Shown here: in pieces, positions 52,628-59,888 of the stretch
Layout: each line of letters opens with the position of its first letter
How positions within the stretch are numbered: the first letter of the stretch is position 1
NCBI GenBank assembly: GCA_964409775.1
Contig: CAYPEI010000019.1
Coordinates: 15,884 to 79,883 of the forward strand
Origin: JAHBXL01 sp964409775
GTDB taxonomy: Bacteria > Planctomycetota > Phycisphaerae > Phycisphaerales > UBA1924
Length of the DNA: 64,000 nucleotides
Direction: 5' to 3'
Position numbers and translations under genes: made by a program
The notes under the pieces: model-generated
Told to the model about the DNA's origin: nothing
The model's input: the letters and a program-made list of their open reading frames with translations, nothing else
The model's database searches: none

Positions 52628-55411
52628 ATGCGCCTCTCCCTTTCCGAAATCCGCTCCAACGCCATGAAGTTCGCCGCCGAGTGGGCGGATGTCACCAGCG
52701 AGCGCGCAGAAGCCCAGTCCTTCTGGGCCGACCTCTTCGCCGTCTTCGGCATCAAGCGCCGCAGCGTCGCCAGTTTCGAAGAGAAAGTCCGCAATCTCAA
52801 AGGCCAGTACGACCGGATCGACGTCTTCTACTCCGGCGTCATGCTCGGCGAGCACAAGAGCAAGGGCGCCGACCTCTCCAAGGCCGCCTCGCAGGCCTTC
52901 GACTACGTCCAGTCCCTCACCCGCGAGGGCCGCGGCAGCGAAGCCCCGCAGTTCATCGTCATCTCCGACTTCGAGACTATCGTCGTCTACGACCTCGATT
53001 CCAAGGTCCCCGCCGAGCCCGTCGCGACGTTCAAGACCAGGAAACTCCACGAGAACATCAAGCACCTCGGCTTCCTCTCCGGCTACACCTCCAAGCCCGT
53101 CGACCCCGAAGACCCCATCAACATCGAAGCCGTCGAAGTCCTCGGCGAGTTGCACGATGCGCTGGAGAAGGGCGGCTACGCCGGCCACAAACTCGAGCGC
53201 TTCCTCGTCCGCGTCCTCTTCTGCCTCTTCGCCGATGACACCGGCATCTTCGAGAACGATGAGTTCAAGGCCCTCGTCAACTCCTCCCGCTCCGATGGCA
53301 GCGACCTCGGCAGCCTCCTCGCCCGTTTCTTCAAAGTCCTTGACACCGATAGACCCGGCCGCGCGGCCAGACTCCCCGAAGAACTCCGCTCCCTCCCCTA
53401 CGTCAACGGCGAACTCTTCAAGGAGGACCTGGGCTTCGCCGAGTTCGATGGCCCCATGCGCAAGGCCCTGATCGACTGCTGCGACTTCAACTGGTCCCGC
53501 ATCTCCCCCGCCGTCTTCGGCTCGCTCTTCCAGTCCATCATGTCCGGCGAGGCAGGCCGACGCCACCGCCGCCAGATCGGCGCCCACTACACCAGCGAAC
53601 GCGACATCATGAAACTGGTGCGGTCGCTCTTCCTCGATGACCTCAAGGCCGAACTCGAAGCCGCGGGAACGAGCAGGAAGAAGCTGCAGGACTTCCAGAG
53701 TAAGTTGGCATCGCTGAAGTTCCTCGACCCGGCTTGTGGATGCGGCAACTTTCTCGTGGTCACGTATCGCGAACTGAGGGAGCTTGAACTCAAGGCCTTG
53801 CTCCTCATGCACGGCGGGAAACACGACACGGAGCGTCTCCTGCTTGACTCGCTTCTCAAGGTCGATGTCGATCAGATGCACGGCATCGAGATCGAAGAAT
53901 GGCCCGCCCGCATCGCCGAGGTCGCCATGTGGCTCATCGACCACCAGATGAACCAGAAAGTCGGTGAGGCCTTCGGCCAGCCCGTCCTCCGCCTCCCGCT
54001 CAAGAAGAGCGCCAAAATCGCTGTCGCCAACGCCCTCCGCATCGACTGGAACGATGTCCTCCCCGCCTCAGAGTGCAGCTACGTGCTGGGGAATCCGCCG
54101 TTTGTGGGCGCGAAGCACCTTTCCCCCGGACAGTCGGCCGATCTCGAATCGGTCGCCAATGGCGTGAAGAACGCTGGATTGATAGACTTCGTGTGCGGGT
54201 GGTACTTCGTGGCTTCGGCATACATTCGCACCACAGACATCCGGGTGGCCTTCGTCTCGACCAACTCTATCACGCAGGGCGAACAGGTGGGCGTGCTGTG
54301 GGGAGAGTTGTTCAAGCGCGCAATCAAGATTCACTTCGCCCATCGCACGTTCCAATGGATGAGTGAGGCGCGCGGCAAGGCCCACGTCCATGTCGTCATC
54401 ATCGGATTTGGCGCATCAGACCGTCCGGGCAAGATCATCTACGACTATCCAGAGGTTGACGCCGATCCACTTCCGGTCGCGGCCGCGAACATCAGCCCGT
54501 ACTTGGTTGCCGGACCCGACGTCGCGATTTCCAACCGCTCGGCTGCACTCTGCGCTTCCCCGGACATGGGAATCGGCAACAAGCCGATCGACGACGGGAA
54601 TTACTTGTTCACGACGCCCGAGCGAGACGCCTTTATCAAGCGCGAGCCCAACAGCAAGCGGTTTATCAAGCGGTTCTTTGGTGCGGATGACTTCATCTCT
54701 AACAGGCCCCGATGGTGTCTGTGGCTAGGCGAAGCGCAGCCAGCCGAGCTTCGCGAAATGCCCGCCGTCATGGACCGAGTCGAGGCCGTCAGAAAATTCC
54801 GAGCCGCCAGTAAGAGCGCGCCGACTCGGAAGCTTGGGAAGACCCCGACGCGATTCCACGTCGAGTTTGTTCCCACGGATCCCTACCTACTCATTCCCCG
54901 CCACAGCTCCGAGCGGCGACAGTACATCCCGATGGGCTATCTCGACCGGGACACGTTCGCGGGCGACAGTTGCTTGGTCGTTCCCGGTGCTACGCCGTAC
55001 CACTTCGGCATCCTCACCAGCGAGATGCACATGGCGTGGGTTCGCCAAGTCTGTGGTCGCATCAAGTCCGACCTCCGCTACTCCAACAAATTGGTTTACA
55101 ACAACTTCCCTTGGCCGCAGGATGTCTCCGATCGGCAGCGCGGCGTCGTAGAAGCCTGCGCGGAGGAAGTCCTTGCCACCCGCGCCACCTTCAAGGGCCA
55201 GACCCTCGCCGATCTCTACGACCCCCTCGCCATGCCCAAGGCCCTGCGCGATGCCCACAAGGACCTCGACCGCGCGGTCGACAAGTGCTACCGCGCGGCC
55301 CCCTTCACCAGCGAACGCCAGCGCGTCGAGTACCTCTTCGAACTCTACCAGAAACTCTCCGCCCCCCTCACCGCACCGGCCAAACGCGGCCGCCGCCAAA
55401 GCAAGCAGTAG
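52628..55411 (+). CDS. MmeI-like Type IIL/IIG restriction-modification enzyme
   Basis: 927 residues, close to MmeI. The N-terminal nuclease has D65-x9-E75-x-K77 (DVFYSGVMLGEHKSKG), exactly the MmeI-type D-x9-ExK site. The methyltransferase domain follows with motif I FLDPACGCGNFLV (from residue 365) and the adenine motif IV NPPF at 489. The last 300 residues should be the target-recognition domain (FLDRDT, LRYSNKLVYNNFPWP). One polypeptide thus cuts and methylates, modifying one strand for protection. I chose ATG 52628; an upstream in-frame extension covers repeat DNA. Nearest neighbours are a transposase and an unknown membrane gene, consistent with a mobile defence island. Confidence 0.93.
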   Translation: MRLSLSEIRSNAMKFAAEWADVTSERAEAQSFWADLFAVFGIKRRSVASFEEKVRNLKGQYDRIDVFYSGVMLGEHKSKGADLSKAASQAFDYVQSLTREGRGSEAPQFIVISDFETIVVYDLDSKVPAEPVATFKTRKLHENIKHLGFLSGYTSKPVDPEDPINIEAVEVLGELHDALEKGGYAGHKLERFLVRVLFCLFADDTGIFENDEFKALVNSSRSDGSDLGSLLARFFKVLDTDRPGRAARLPEELRSLPYVNGELFKEDLGFAEFDGPMRKALIDCCDFNWSRISPAVFGSLFQSIMSGEAGRRHRRQIGAHYTSERDIMKLVRSLFLDDLKAELEAAGTSRKKLQDFQSKLASLKFLDPACGCGNFLVVTYRELRELELKALLLMHGGKHDTERLLLDSLLKVDVDQMHGIEIEEWPARIAEVAMWLIDHQMNQKVGEAFGQPVLRLPLKKSAKIAVANALRIDWNDVLPASECSYVLGNPPFVGAKHLSPGQSADLESVANGVKNAGLIDFVCGWYFVASAYIRTTDIRVAFVSTNSITQGEQVGVLWGELFKRAIKIHFAHRTFQWMSEARGKAHVHVVIIGFGASDRPGKIIYDYPEVDADPLPVAAANISPYLVAGPDVAISNRSAALCASPDMGIGNKPIDDGNYLFTTPERDAFIKREPNSKRFIKRFFGADDFISNRPRWCLWLGEAQPAELREMPAVMDRVEAVRKFRAASKSAPTRKLGKTPTRFHVEFVPTDPYLLIPRHSSERRQYIPMGYLDRDTFAGDSCLVVPGATPYHFGILTSEMHMAWVRQVCGRIKSDLRYSNKLVYNNFPWPQDVSDRQRGVVEACAEEVLATRATFKGQTLADLYDPLAMPKALRDAHKDLDRAVDKCYRAAPFTSERQRVEYLFELYQKLSAPLTAPAKRGRRQSKQ

Positions 55412-55456
55412 CACGATCAAGTGCCTCGCACTGGGCGACTTGAAGGAGACACGGCA

Positions 55457-55999
55457 ATGAGCGAGGAAACCCAACGTGTGATCGTCGCGGCTATCGCGAT
55501 TCTGGCCTTTGGATTGAGCCTGTTCAACACGCTTCACAACATCCGGAAGGACCACCGCGACCGGCGCGAGAAGGACCTGGCGAAGGCCGCGGAACGCCAT
55601 ATGGAGTTCGAGTACTTCTTTGAGTGGGAGCCAGATCCGGAAGGCAAGACCGGCAATCTCGGATTGTCGTTGGTGCACAAAGGACGGTTCGCGACATTCG
55701 TCGAACCGTACTTGGTGCTCTGCGGACCGTCGTTTGGCCGCGACAAAGTGCTGCTTCAGTTCTACAACGCGGAATCATTTCCTAATCAGTTTCCGGCGTT
55801 GTTCCAGCCCGGGGAGAAGCGTCTCTACAACGTGACGATCCGGGGCGATGCCCCGATCAGCGGCTGCGATGATGAGGACATGGTTGAGTTTGTTGTGCGA
55901 CACATGGACGGTGAATGGGTGCACGGCGTCTTGCCGGCGCTTAAGCCAGTCTTCGTGTCGATCGGCGCCGCGCGAAGCAAGGATCGCGACTCCATTTGA
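55457..55999 (+). CDS. Unknown membrane-anchored protein next to the R-M gene
   Basis: 180 residues from an ATG with AAGGAG 8 nt upstream. One N-terminal helix (VIVAAIAILAFGLSLFNTL) is followed by a basic/acidic segment (KDHRDRREKDLAKAAERH) and a beta-rich domain with NLGLSLVHKGRFATFVEPYLV. The orientation signals put the domain in the cytoplasm. No family recognised. Codon choice looks less GC-biased than in the flanking housekeeping genes, suggesting transfer with the R-M gene 45 nt upstream. An accessory role in defence is possible but not shown. Confidence 0.75.
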   Translation: MSEETQRVIVAAIAILAFGLSLFNTLHNIRKDHRDRREKDLAKAAERHMEFEYFFEWEPDPEGKTGNLGLSLVHKGRFATFVEPYLVLCGPSFGRDKVLLQFYNAESFPNQFPALFQPGEKRLYNVTIRGDAPISGCDDEDMVEFVVRHMDGEWVHGVLPALKPVFVSIGAARSKDRDSI

Positions 56000-56147
56000 A
56001 TGTTGACCGAACTTGGCGAGATTGACGGAACAGACCTCAATCCTCGGCGGGCGGCACGACCGCCTGCCCTTGCCTTGATGTACCACTGCTCACGCGGCCG
56101 CTTTGGGCCGAGTGGCCAGCGTGCCTGCGGCTCTTGCTCTCTCCTCA

Positions 56148-56275
56148 GCCTGCGAAGCAGGCCCGGGTCGTTTGCCACGGGCGGAGTGAGTGCCCGAAGG
56201 GCACGAACGCAACCCGTGGACAGCGTTCCGATCCCCCTGTCTTGCCTTCAAGCCGCCCCGCGCCCGCTGCGGGCG
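56148..56275 (+). repeat. REP-like three-hairpin unit, diverged copy C
   Basis: Hairpin 1: GCCTGC-GAA-GCAGGC (56148-56162). Stem 2: CCACGGG (56175-56181) with CCCGTGG (56213-56219), enclosing an extra hairpin GTGCCC-GAA-GGGCAC. Hairpin 3: CGCCCGC-T-GCGGGCG (56261-56275). Sequence differs from A and B in the stems while pairing is kept. Confidence 0.7.
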
Positions 56276-56345
56276 ACCCTATCTCCATTCCCATCAATCA
56301 CTTGCGCCAACTCCCCCACACCCGCTCAAAATCCTAAACGTCCTC

Positions 56346-56376
56346 TTGACAAACACCCGTCCATAATCCATACTTT
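56346..56376 (+). promoter_or_regulatory. Promoter of the unknown gene at 56385
   Basis: TTGACA at 56346-56351 with CATACT 17 nt later (56369-56374), or TACTTT at 56371-56376. Transcription would begin about 56381-56383, only a few bases before the ATG, so the message would be nearly leaderless. Confidence 0.55.
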
Positions 56377-56384
56377 CCGGCGTC

Positions 56385-57191
56385 ATGCTCGCCGCCGCGT
56401 CCATCCCCCTCTCCTGCGCCGCGGCCGACGCTCCACCCGCGCCAAACCCGCTCGGCTTCGCCTCCGCACCCGAACTCCCCGCCTCCCCCGCGGCGGAGGT
56501 GCCTCCTGCCGGCGAGGCGGTAGGGGCTCCGGCCTCTCCTGCCGGCGCTTCCTCCTCTTTCGTTCCGCGTTCCGCACTCCCCATTCCGCAATCGGGCACC
56601 GGCGATGATGCGCCCGCCGGTCGCCGTCAGGCCCCTCTCTGCTTCATCGCCTCCCCCGACCGCGAGTCCGACATCCTCGCCGCCATCGCCCGCGGCGACC
56701 GCACCCTCCCCGACCTCGCCCACGACCACCACACCACTGTCCCCGCGCTCTGCATCTGGCTCCAGCGCGAGGACATCCAGCACAAACTCACCGACCTCGC
56801 CTCCGCCGGCGCAACCCTCACCCGAATCGCCGCGGCCAACCACCTGCCCAAGGCCGTCCGCGCCATGGCCTTCCAGATCGATTCCTACATCTTCGATCGA
56901 ACCCACAACCTCATCAAGCCCGGCCTCGAGGCCGACCGTGCCGCCGCCGCGCGCGATGCCCACATCCGTAAGGCCGCGCACCTCCTGCTCCGCCTCGCCC
57001 GCTTCGACCCCGCCCAGCCCCTCTACCGAAAGCGCGAACCCGCCGCTTCGTCCGCCTTCCCCATCCCCGCCTCGTTCAACCTCCCCGAAGGGGGAGGTGC
57101 CGAGCAACGCGAGGCGGTGGGGGCTCCCGCCTCTCCTACCAAACCTCCGTCTTCCTCCGCCACTTCGCCACTGGTCCACTCCGCCACTTCG
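56385..57191 (+). CDS. Unknown protein, 3' end lost in assembly gap
   Basis: At least 269 codons before the gap. The first 85 residues are Ala/Pro-rich and contain AGEAVGAPASPAG; residues about 90-215 look like a folded helical domain (ESDILAAIARGDRTLPDLA, TTVPALCIWLQREDIQHKL, HLPKAVRAMAFQIDSYIF), perhaps with an HTH-like segment; then low-complexity sequence with a second EAVGAPASP runs into tandem repeat DNA. No family recognised. The C-terminus and stop cannot be trusted because translation crosses repeats and the gap. Confidence 0.55.
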
Positions 57192-57365
57192 NNNNNNNNN
57201 NNNNNNNNNNNNNNNNNNNNNNNNNNNNNNNNNNNNNNNNNNNNNNNNNNNNNNNNNNNNNNNNNNNNNNNNNNNNNNNNNNNNNNNNNNNTCCGTCTTC
57301 CTCCGCCACTTCGCCACTGGTCCACTCCGCCACTTCGCCACTGGTCCACTCCGCCGCTTCGCCGC
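57127..57365. repeat. Tandem repeat with a 100-base assembly gap
   Basis: The words CGCCACTTCGCCACTGGTCC and CTCCGTCTTCCTCCGCCACT recur on both sides of 100 Ns (57192-57291). The flanks carry the same sequence, so the true array length is unknown and the gap is probably a collapsed repeat rather than missing genes. Confidence 0.85.
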
Positions 57366-57389
57366 GTTCCCTCAATCCAAAATCCGTAA

Positions 57390-57947
57390 TCCAAAATCCA
57401 AAATCCGATCCCCTTCCCGCCGCCGTGCTCGCCGCGGCGTACCACAGGCTCTCCCGTCACCTCCGTGCCCCTTCCGCCCCCCGCCTCGCCGCCGCCGGAA
57501 GCACCGGCCCCGCCCCCTGACCCCCGCCATTTCGCCGATCCACGCTCCGTGCCCCACGGCTCTCCGTGCGACCCCGCGCGCCTCGGTGTTTCAACAACCG
57601 CGCAACGCAGTCGCCTGCGAATGCGGCGCATGCCCCGGCGGGCGCACGTCCGGACCTTCGCGCACTTCGCGTTCCGCCTGAATGTCGACGTTCAAGAACC
57701 CCGCGCGAACGCCGCCGGCGCTGTCGCCGCGCGCTGCCCGCTGCGCACCCGGCGCCACGCCTCGCCATTCCGATCCGCGCTCCCCGCCCCGCCACTCTCC
57801 GTGCGACCCCGTGCGCCTCCGTGTTTCAAACGCCGCGCGAAGCCGTCGACTGCGAGTGCATCGCTGCCCCGGCAAGCGCACGGCCAAACCTTCGCGCACT
57901 TCGCGTTCCGCCCGGCGCTGTTCCGCGCCCCTGAACCGCACCTCGCG
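57390..57947. other. Intergenic region with a long imperfect direct repeat
   Basis: No credible gene. A block of about 130 bp at roughly 57560-57685 recurs at about 57795-57915; both contain CTCTCCGTGCGACCCCG, GTGTTTCAA and end CTTCGCGCACTTCGCGTTCC. The AATCC tract from the tsaE region is echoed at 57370-57408. Confidence 0.55.
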
Positions 57948-58871
57948 TCAGAGCAACTCGTGGGTGGTCAGCACCTGCTTCAGGCGCTCGATGGTCTTGT
58001 CCGCCGCGGGCGTCATGGGCAGGCGCAGCGCGCCCGAATCGCGTCCGAGCAGCATCATCGCGGCCTTGACCGGGATGGGGTTGGTCTCCAGGAACAGCGC
58101 CCGCGTGAGCGCCGACACCTGCCGGTGGATCGTGAGCGCATCGCTCCAGCGGTCGGACAGAAACGCGTCGCACAGCGCACTGACGCGCCCGGGGACCACG
58201 TTGCTGAGCACGCTGACGACGCCGACCGCGCCGACCGCCGCCATGGGCAGCGTCAGCGGGTCATCGCCCGACAGCACCGCCAGCCGCGGGCAGTGCATCG
58301 CCACATCGCTGGCCGCGTCCACCGAGCCGGTCGCGTCCTTGACCGCCTGGATGTTCTGGTGCGCGGCGAGCCGGACGATCGTGTCGGTGGTGAGCGCGAC
58401 GCCCGTGCGTCCGGGGATGTTGTAGAGCACGATCGGCAGGTCGGTCGCCTCGGCAACGGCCATGAAGTGGCGGAACAGGCCTTCCTGCGTGGGCTTGTTG
58501 TAGTAGGGGTTCACAGACAGCGCGCCGTCGGCCCCGAGACGCTTGGCCAGTTTCTGCAGGTGCACGGCGTGCGCGGTCGAGTTCGAGCCCGTGCCGGCGA
58601 TAACGGTGAGGCCGTGCTTGTGGCCGAGGCTGATCGCCTCGCCGACGAGGTGCTCATACTCGGCCTCGGTCAGCGTGGGCGACTCGCCGGTGGTTCCGCA
58701 GACAACGATGCCGCGGACCCCGCCCTTGGCCTGGTCGGCGATCTGCTGGGACAGGCGCGTGTAGTCGATGGAGGCGCCGTCTTTGGTGAAGGGGGTGATG
58801 ATGGCGGTGAAGCAGCCGCGGAACCGCGGGTTGGACGTCCCGACAGGCGCATGATGGTGAGCGTTGGTCAT
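57948..58871 (-). CDS. dapA: 4-hydroxy-tetrahydrodipicolinate synthase
   Basis: 307 residues. It begins FRGCFTAIITPFTKDGASID and has GTTGESPTLTEAEYEHL, the dihydrodipicolinate synthase fold marker, YYNKPTQEGLFRHF with the catalytic Tyr, LYNIPGRTGV, and the Schiff-base Lys in QAVKDATGS. It condenses pyruvate and aspartate semialdehyde, the first step of the lysine/diaminopimelate branch. TATCCT at 58885-58880 lies 8 nt before the ATG. The open frame continues far upstream through the coaD region, but that is not coding. Confidence 0.96.
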   Translation of the reverse strand: MTNAHHHAPVGTSNPRFRGCFTAIITPFTKDGASIDYTRLSQQIADQAKGGVRGIVVCGTTGESPTLTEAEYEHLVGEAISLGHKHGLTVIAGTGSNSTAHAVHLQKLAKRLGADGALSVNPYYNKPTQEGLFRHFMAVAEATDLPIVLYNIPGRTGVALTTDTIVRLAAHQNIQAVKDATGSVDAASDVAMHCPRLAVLSGDDPLTLPMAAVGAVGVVSVLSNVVPGRVSALCDAFLSDRWSDALTIHRQVSALTRALFLETNPIPVKAAMMLLGRDSGALRLPMTPAADKTIERLKQVLTTHELL

Positions 58872-58915
58872 ATGGGAAGAGGATAGGAGCGGGAGGCGGG
58901 CTGCTGCGGGCGTGC

Positions 58916-59518
58916 TCAGGCCTCGCGTGCGCCGTCCTGCTGCTCGATCAGGCGATCGAGGGTTGCGTGGCCGCGGCGTTTCTTCTCGCGGAGGAGCTTG
59001 ACGACCAGCGGGGGCACCATGGTCTTGAGCGGGGAGAGATCGCGGCCGAGGGCGGTGACCTGCTTGATGAGGCTGCTGCTGGTGTAGGCGAAGTCCTGTC
59101 CGGCGACGATGAAGGCGGTTTCGAGGCCGGCGACCTGGCGGTTGGTGAGGGCCTGCTGGACCTCGCTCTGCAGGTCGGAGAGGTTGCGGATGCCGCGGAG
59201 CAGGACGGTGGCGCCGACCTGGCGGGCGAAGTCGACGGTGAGTCCGGAGAAGGACTCGACGACGGTCTGGGCCTCGTTGGGCTCCTCGGCCTCGATCTGG
59301 GCCACGAGGGTCTGGAGCATCTCGACGCGTTCGGCGGGGGTGAAGAGCGGGTCCTTGCCGGGGTTTCGTCCGACGGCGACGACGAGGCGGTCGAAGAGGC
59401 GGCGGCCGCGGCGGATGACATCGAGGTGGCCGTAGGTGACGGGGTCGAAGGACCCCGGGAAGACGGCGACGTGGGCCGTGGGAGCGTGGCGAGGGGCTTG
59501 CGGTGTGCGGCTGGGCAT
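58916..59518 (-). CDS. coaD: Phosphopantetheine adenylyltransferase
   Basis: 200 residues. VAVFPGSFDPVTYGHLDVI has the nucleotidyltransferase (T/H)xGH motif, VVAVGRNPGKDPLFTPAERVEML is typical of CoaD, LLRGIRNLSDLQSE contains the conserved RGxRNxxD, and FAYTSSSLIKQ corresponds to ISSTxVR with the final Arg replaced by Lys-Gln. It makes dephospho-CoA in coenzyme A synthesis. TACACT at 59530-59525 lies 6 nt before the ATG. It is 44 nt upstream of dapA on the same strand. Confidence 0.95.
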   Translation of the reverse strand: MPSRTPQAPRHAPTAHVAVFPGSFDPVTYGHLDVIRRGRRLFDRLVVAVGRNPGKDPLFTPAERVEMLQTLVAQIEAEEPNEAQTVVESFSGLTVDFARQVGATVLLRGIRNLSDLQSEVQQALTNRQVAGLETAFIVAGQDFAYTSSSLIKQVTALGRDLSPLKTMVPPLVVKLLREKKRRGHATLDRLIEQQDGAREA

Positions 59519-59888
59519 CGGGGGAGTGTATGAAGGTCCGGGAATTCGGTGTGGGTAAGCAAGGAGGGACGCGTGTGCGCTGCCCAGACGGAATAACCGG
59601 AACCGAGACCGGCACCGAGAGCGAAGGAGATGGGCGGGGTTGCGGGTGGAACGCATAGTTGGGTTGCGGCGCGGGCCCCTGTGCAGCGCACGGCTGCGCC
59701 GCCCGCCGGGTGATCCGGCGATGTGAATCGCGACTCGACAACACGCTCGTTGTTCTGTGAAAGGCCCGCGTCGGCTTGCCTCCCCGACGCGGGCGCTTTC
59801 GTTTTTGGGGTCGGCGAGGGCCTGGCGCGGGCGCGGGGCGCACGTCTTGACCGGACCTGAACAATCGGTGCCTACGCTCAGACCACCT
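59519..59888. other. Intergenic region with an orphan terminator and the folC promoter
   Basis: A plus-strand ORF of 42 codons begins near 59529 (MKVREFGVGKQGG), but it is arginine/glycine-rich and unconvincing. An intrinsic terminator at 59764-59806 reads on the plus strand, with no known gene upstream of it. TTGACC (59847-59852) and TACGCT (59873-59878) form a likely folC promoter after the terminator. Confidence 0.5.
59764..59806 (+). terminator. Intrinsic terminator with no assigned upstream gene
   Basis: The perfect 11-bp stem GCCCGCGTCGG/CCGACGCGGGC is followed by GCTTTCGTTTTT. It implies a plus-strand transcript from within 59519-59763 that carries no recognised coding sequence. Confidence 0.75.

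Larger units (their letters stand above)
56000..56384. other. Intergenic region with third hairpin unit and a promoter
   Basis: No gene. 56101-56142 repeats the sequence that follows copy B (TTTGGGCCGAGT...CTCTTGCTCTCTCC), then the diverged hairpin unit C at 56148-56275 follows. A consensus -35 and TANNNT box at 56346-56376 serve the next gene. Confidence 0.65.

Noticed and set aside
57127..57365. Possible CRISPR array around the N gap
   Set aside because: The repeated words are adjacent or overlapping, without unique spacers of uniform length, and no cas genes are present.
49795..57365. tRNA-Arg as the attachment site of an integrated island reaching the R-M region
   Set aside because: No duplicate of the tRNA 3' end was seen, no integrase gene is present, and the housekeeping-type arfB gene lies between.
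59529..59660. A 42-codon ORF upstream of the orphan terminator
   Set aside because: Low-complexity Gly/Arg/Glu composition built on repeated GGAACCGAGACC words and no good ribosome site; an RNA is as likely.
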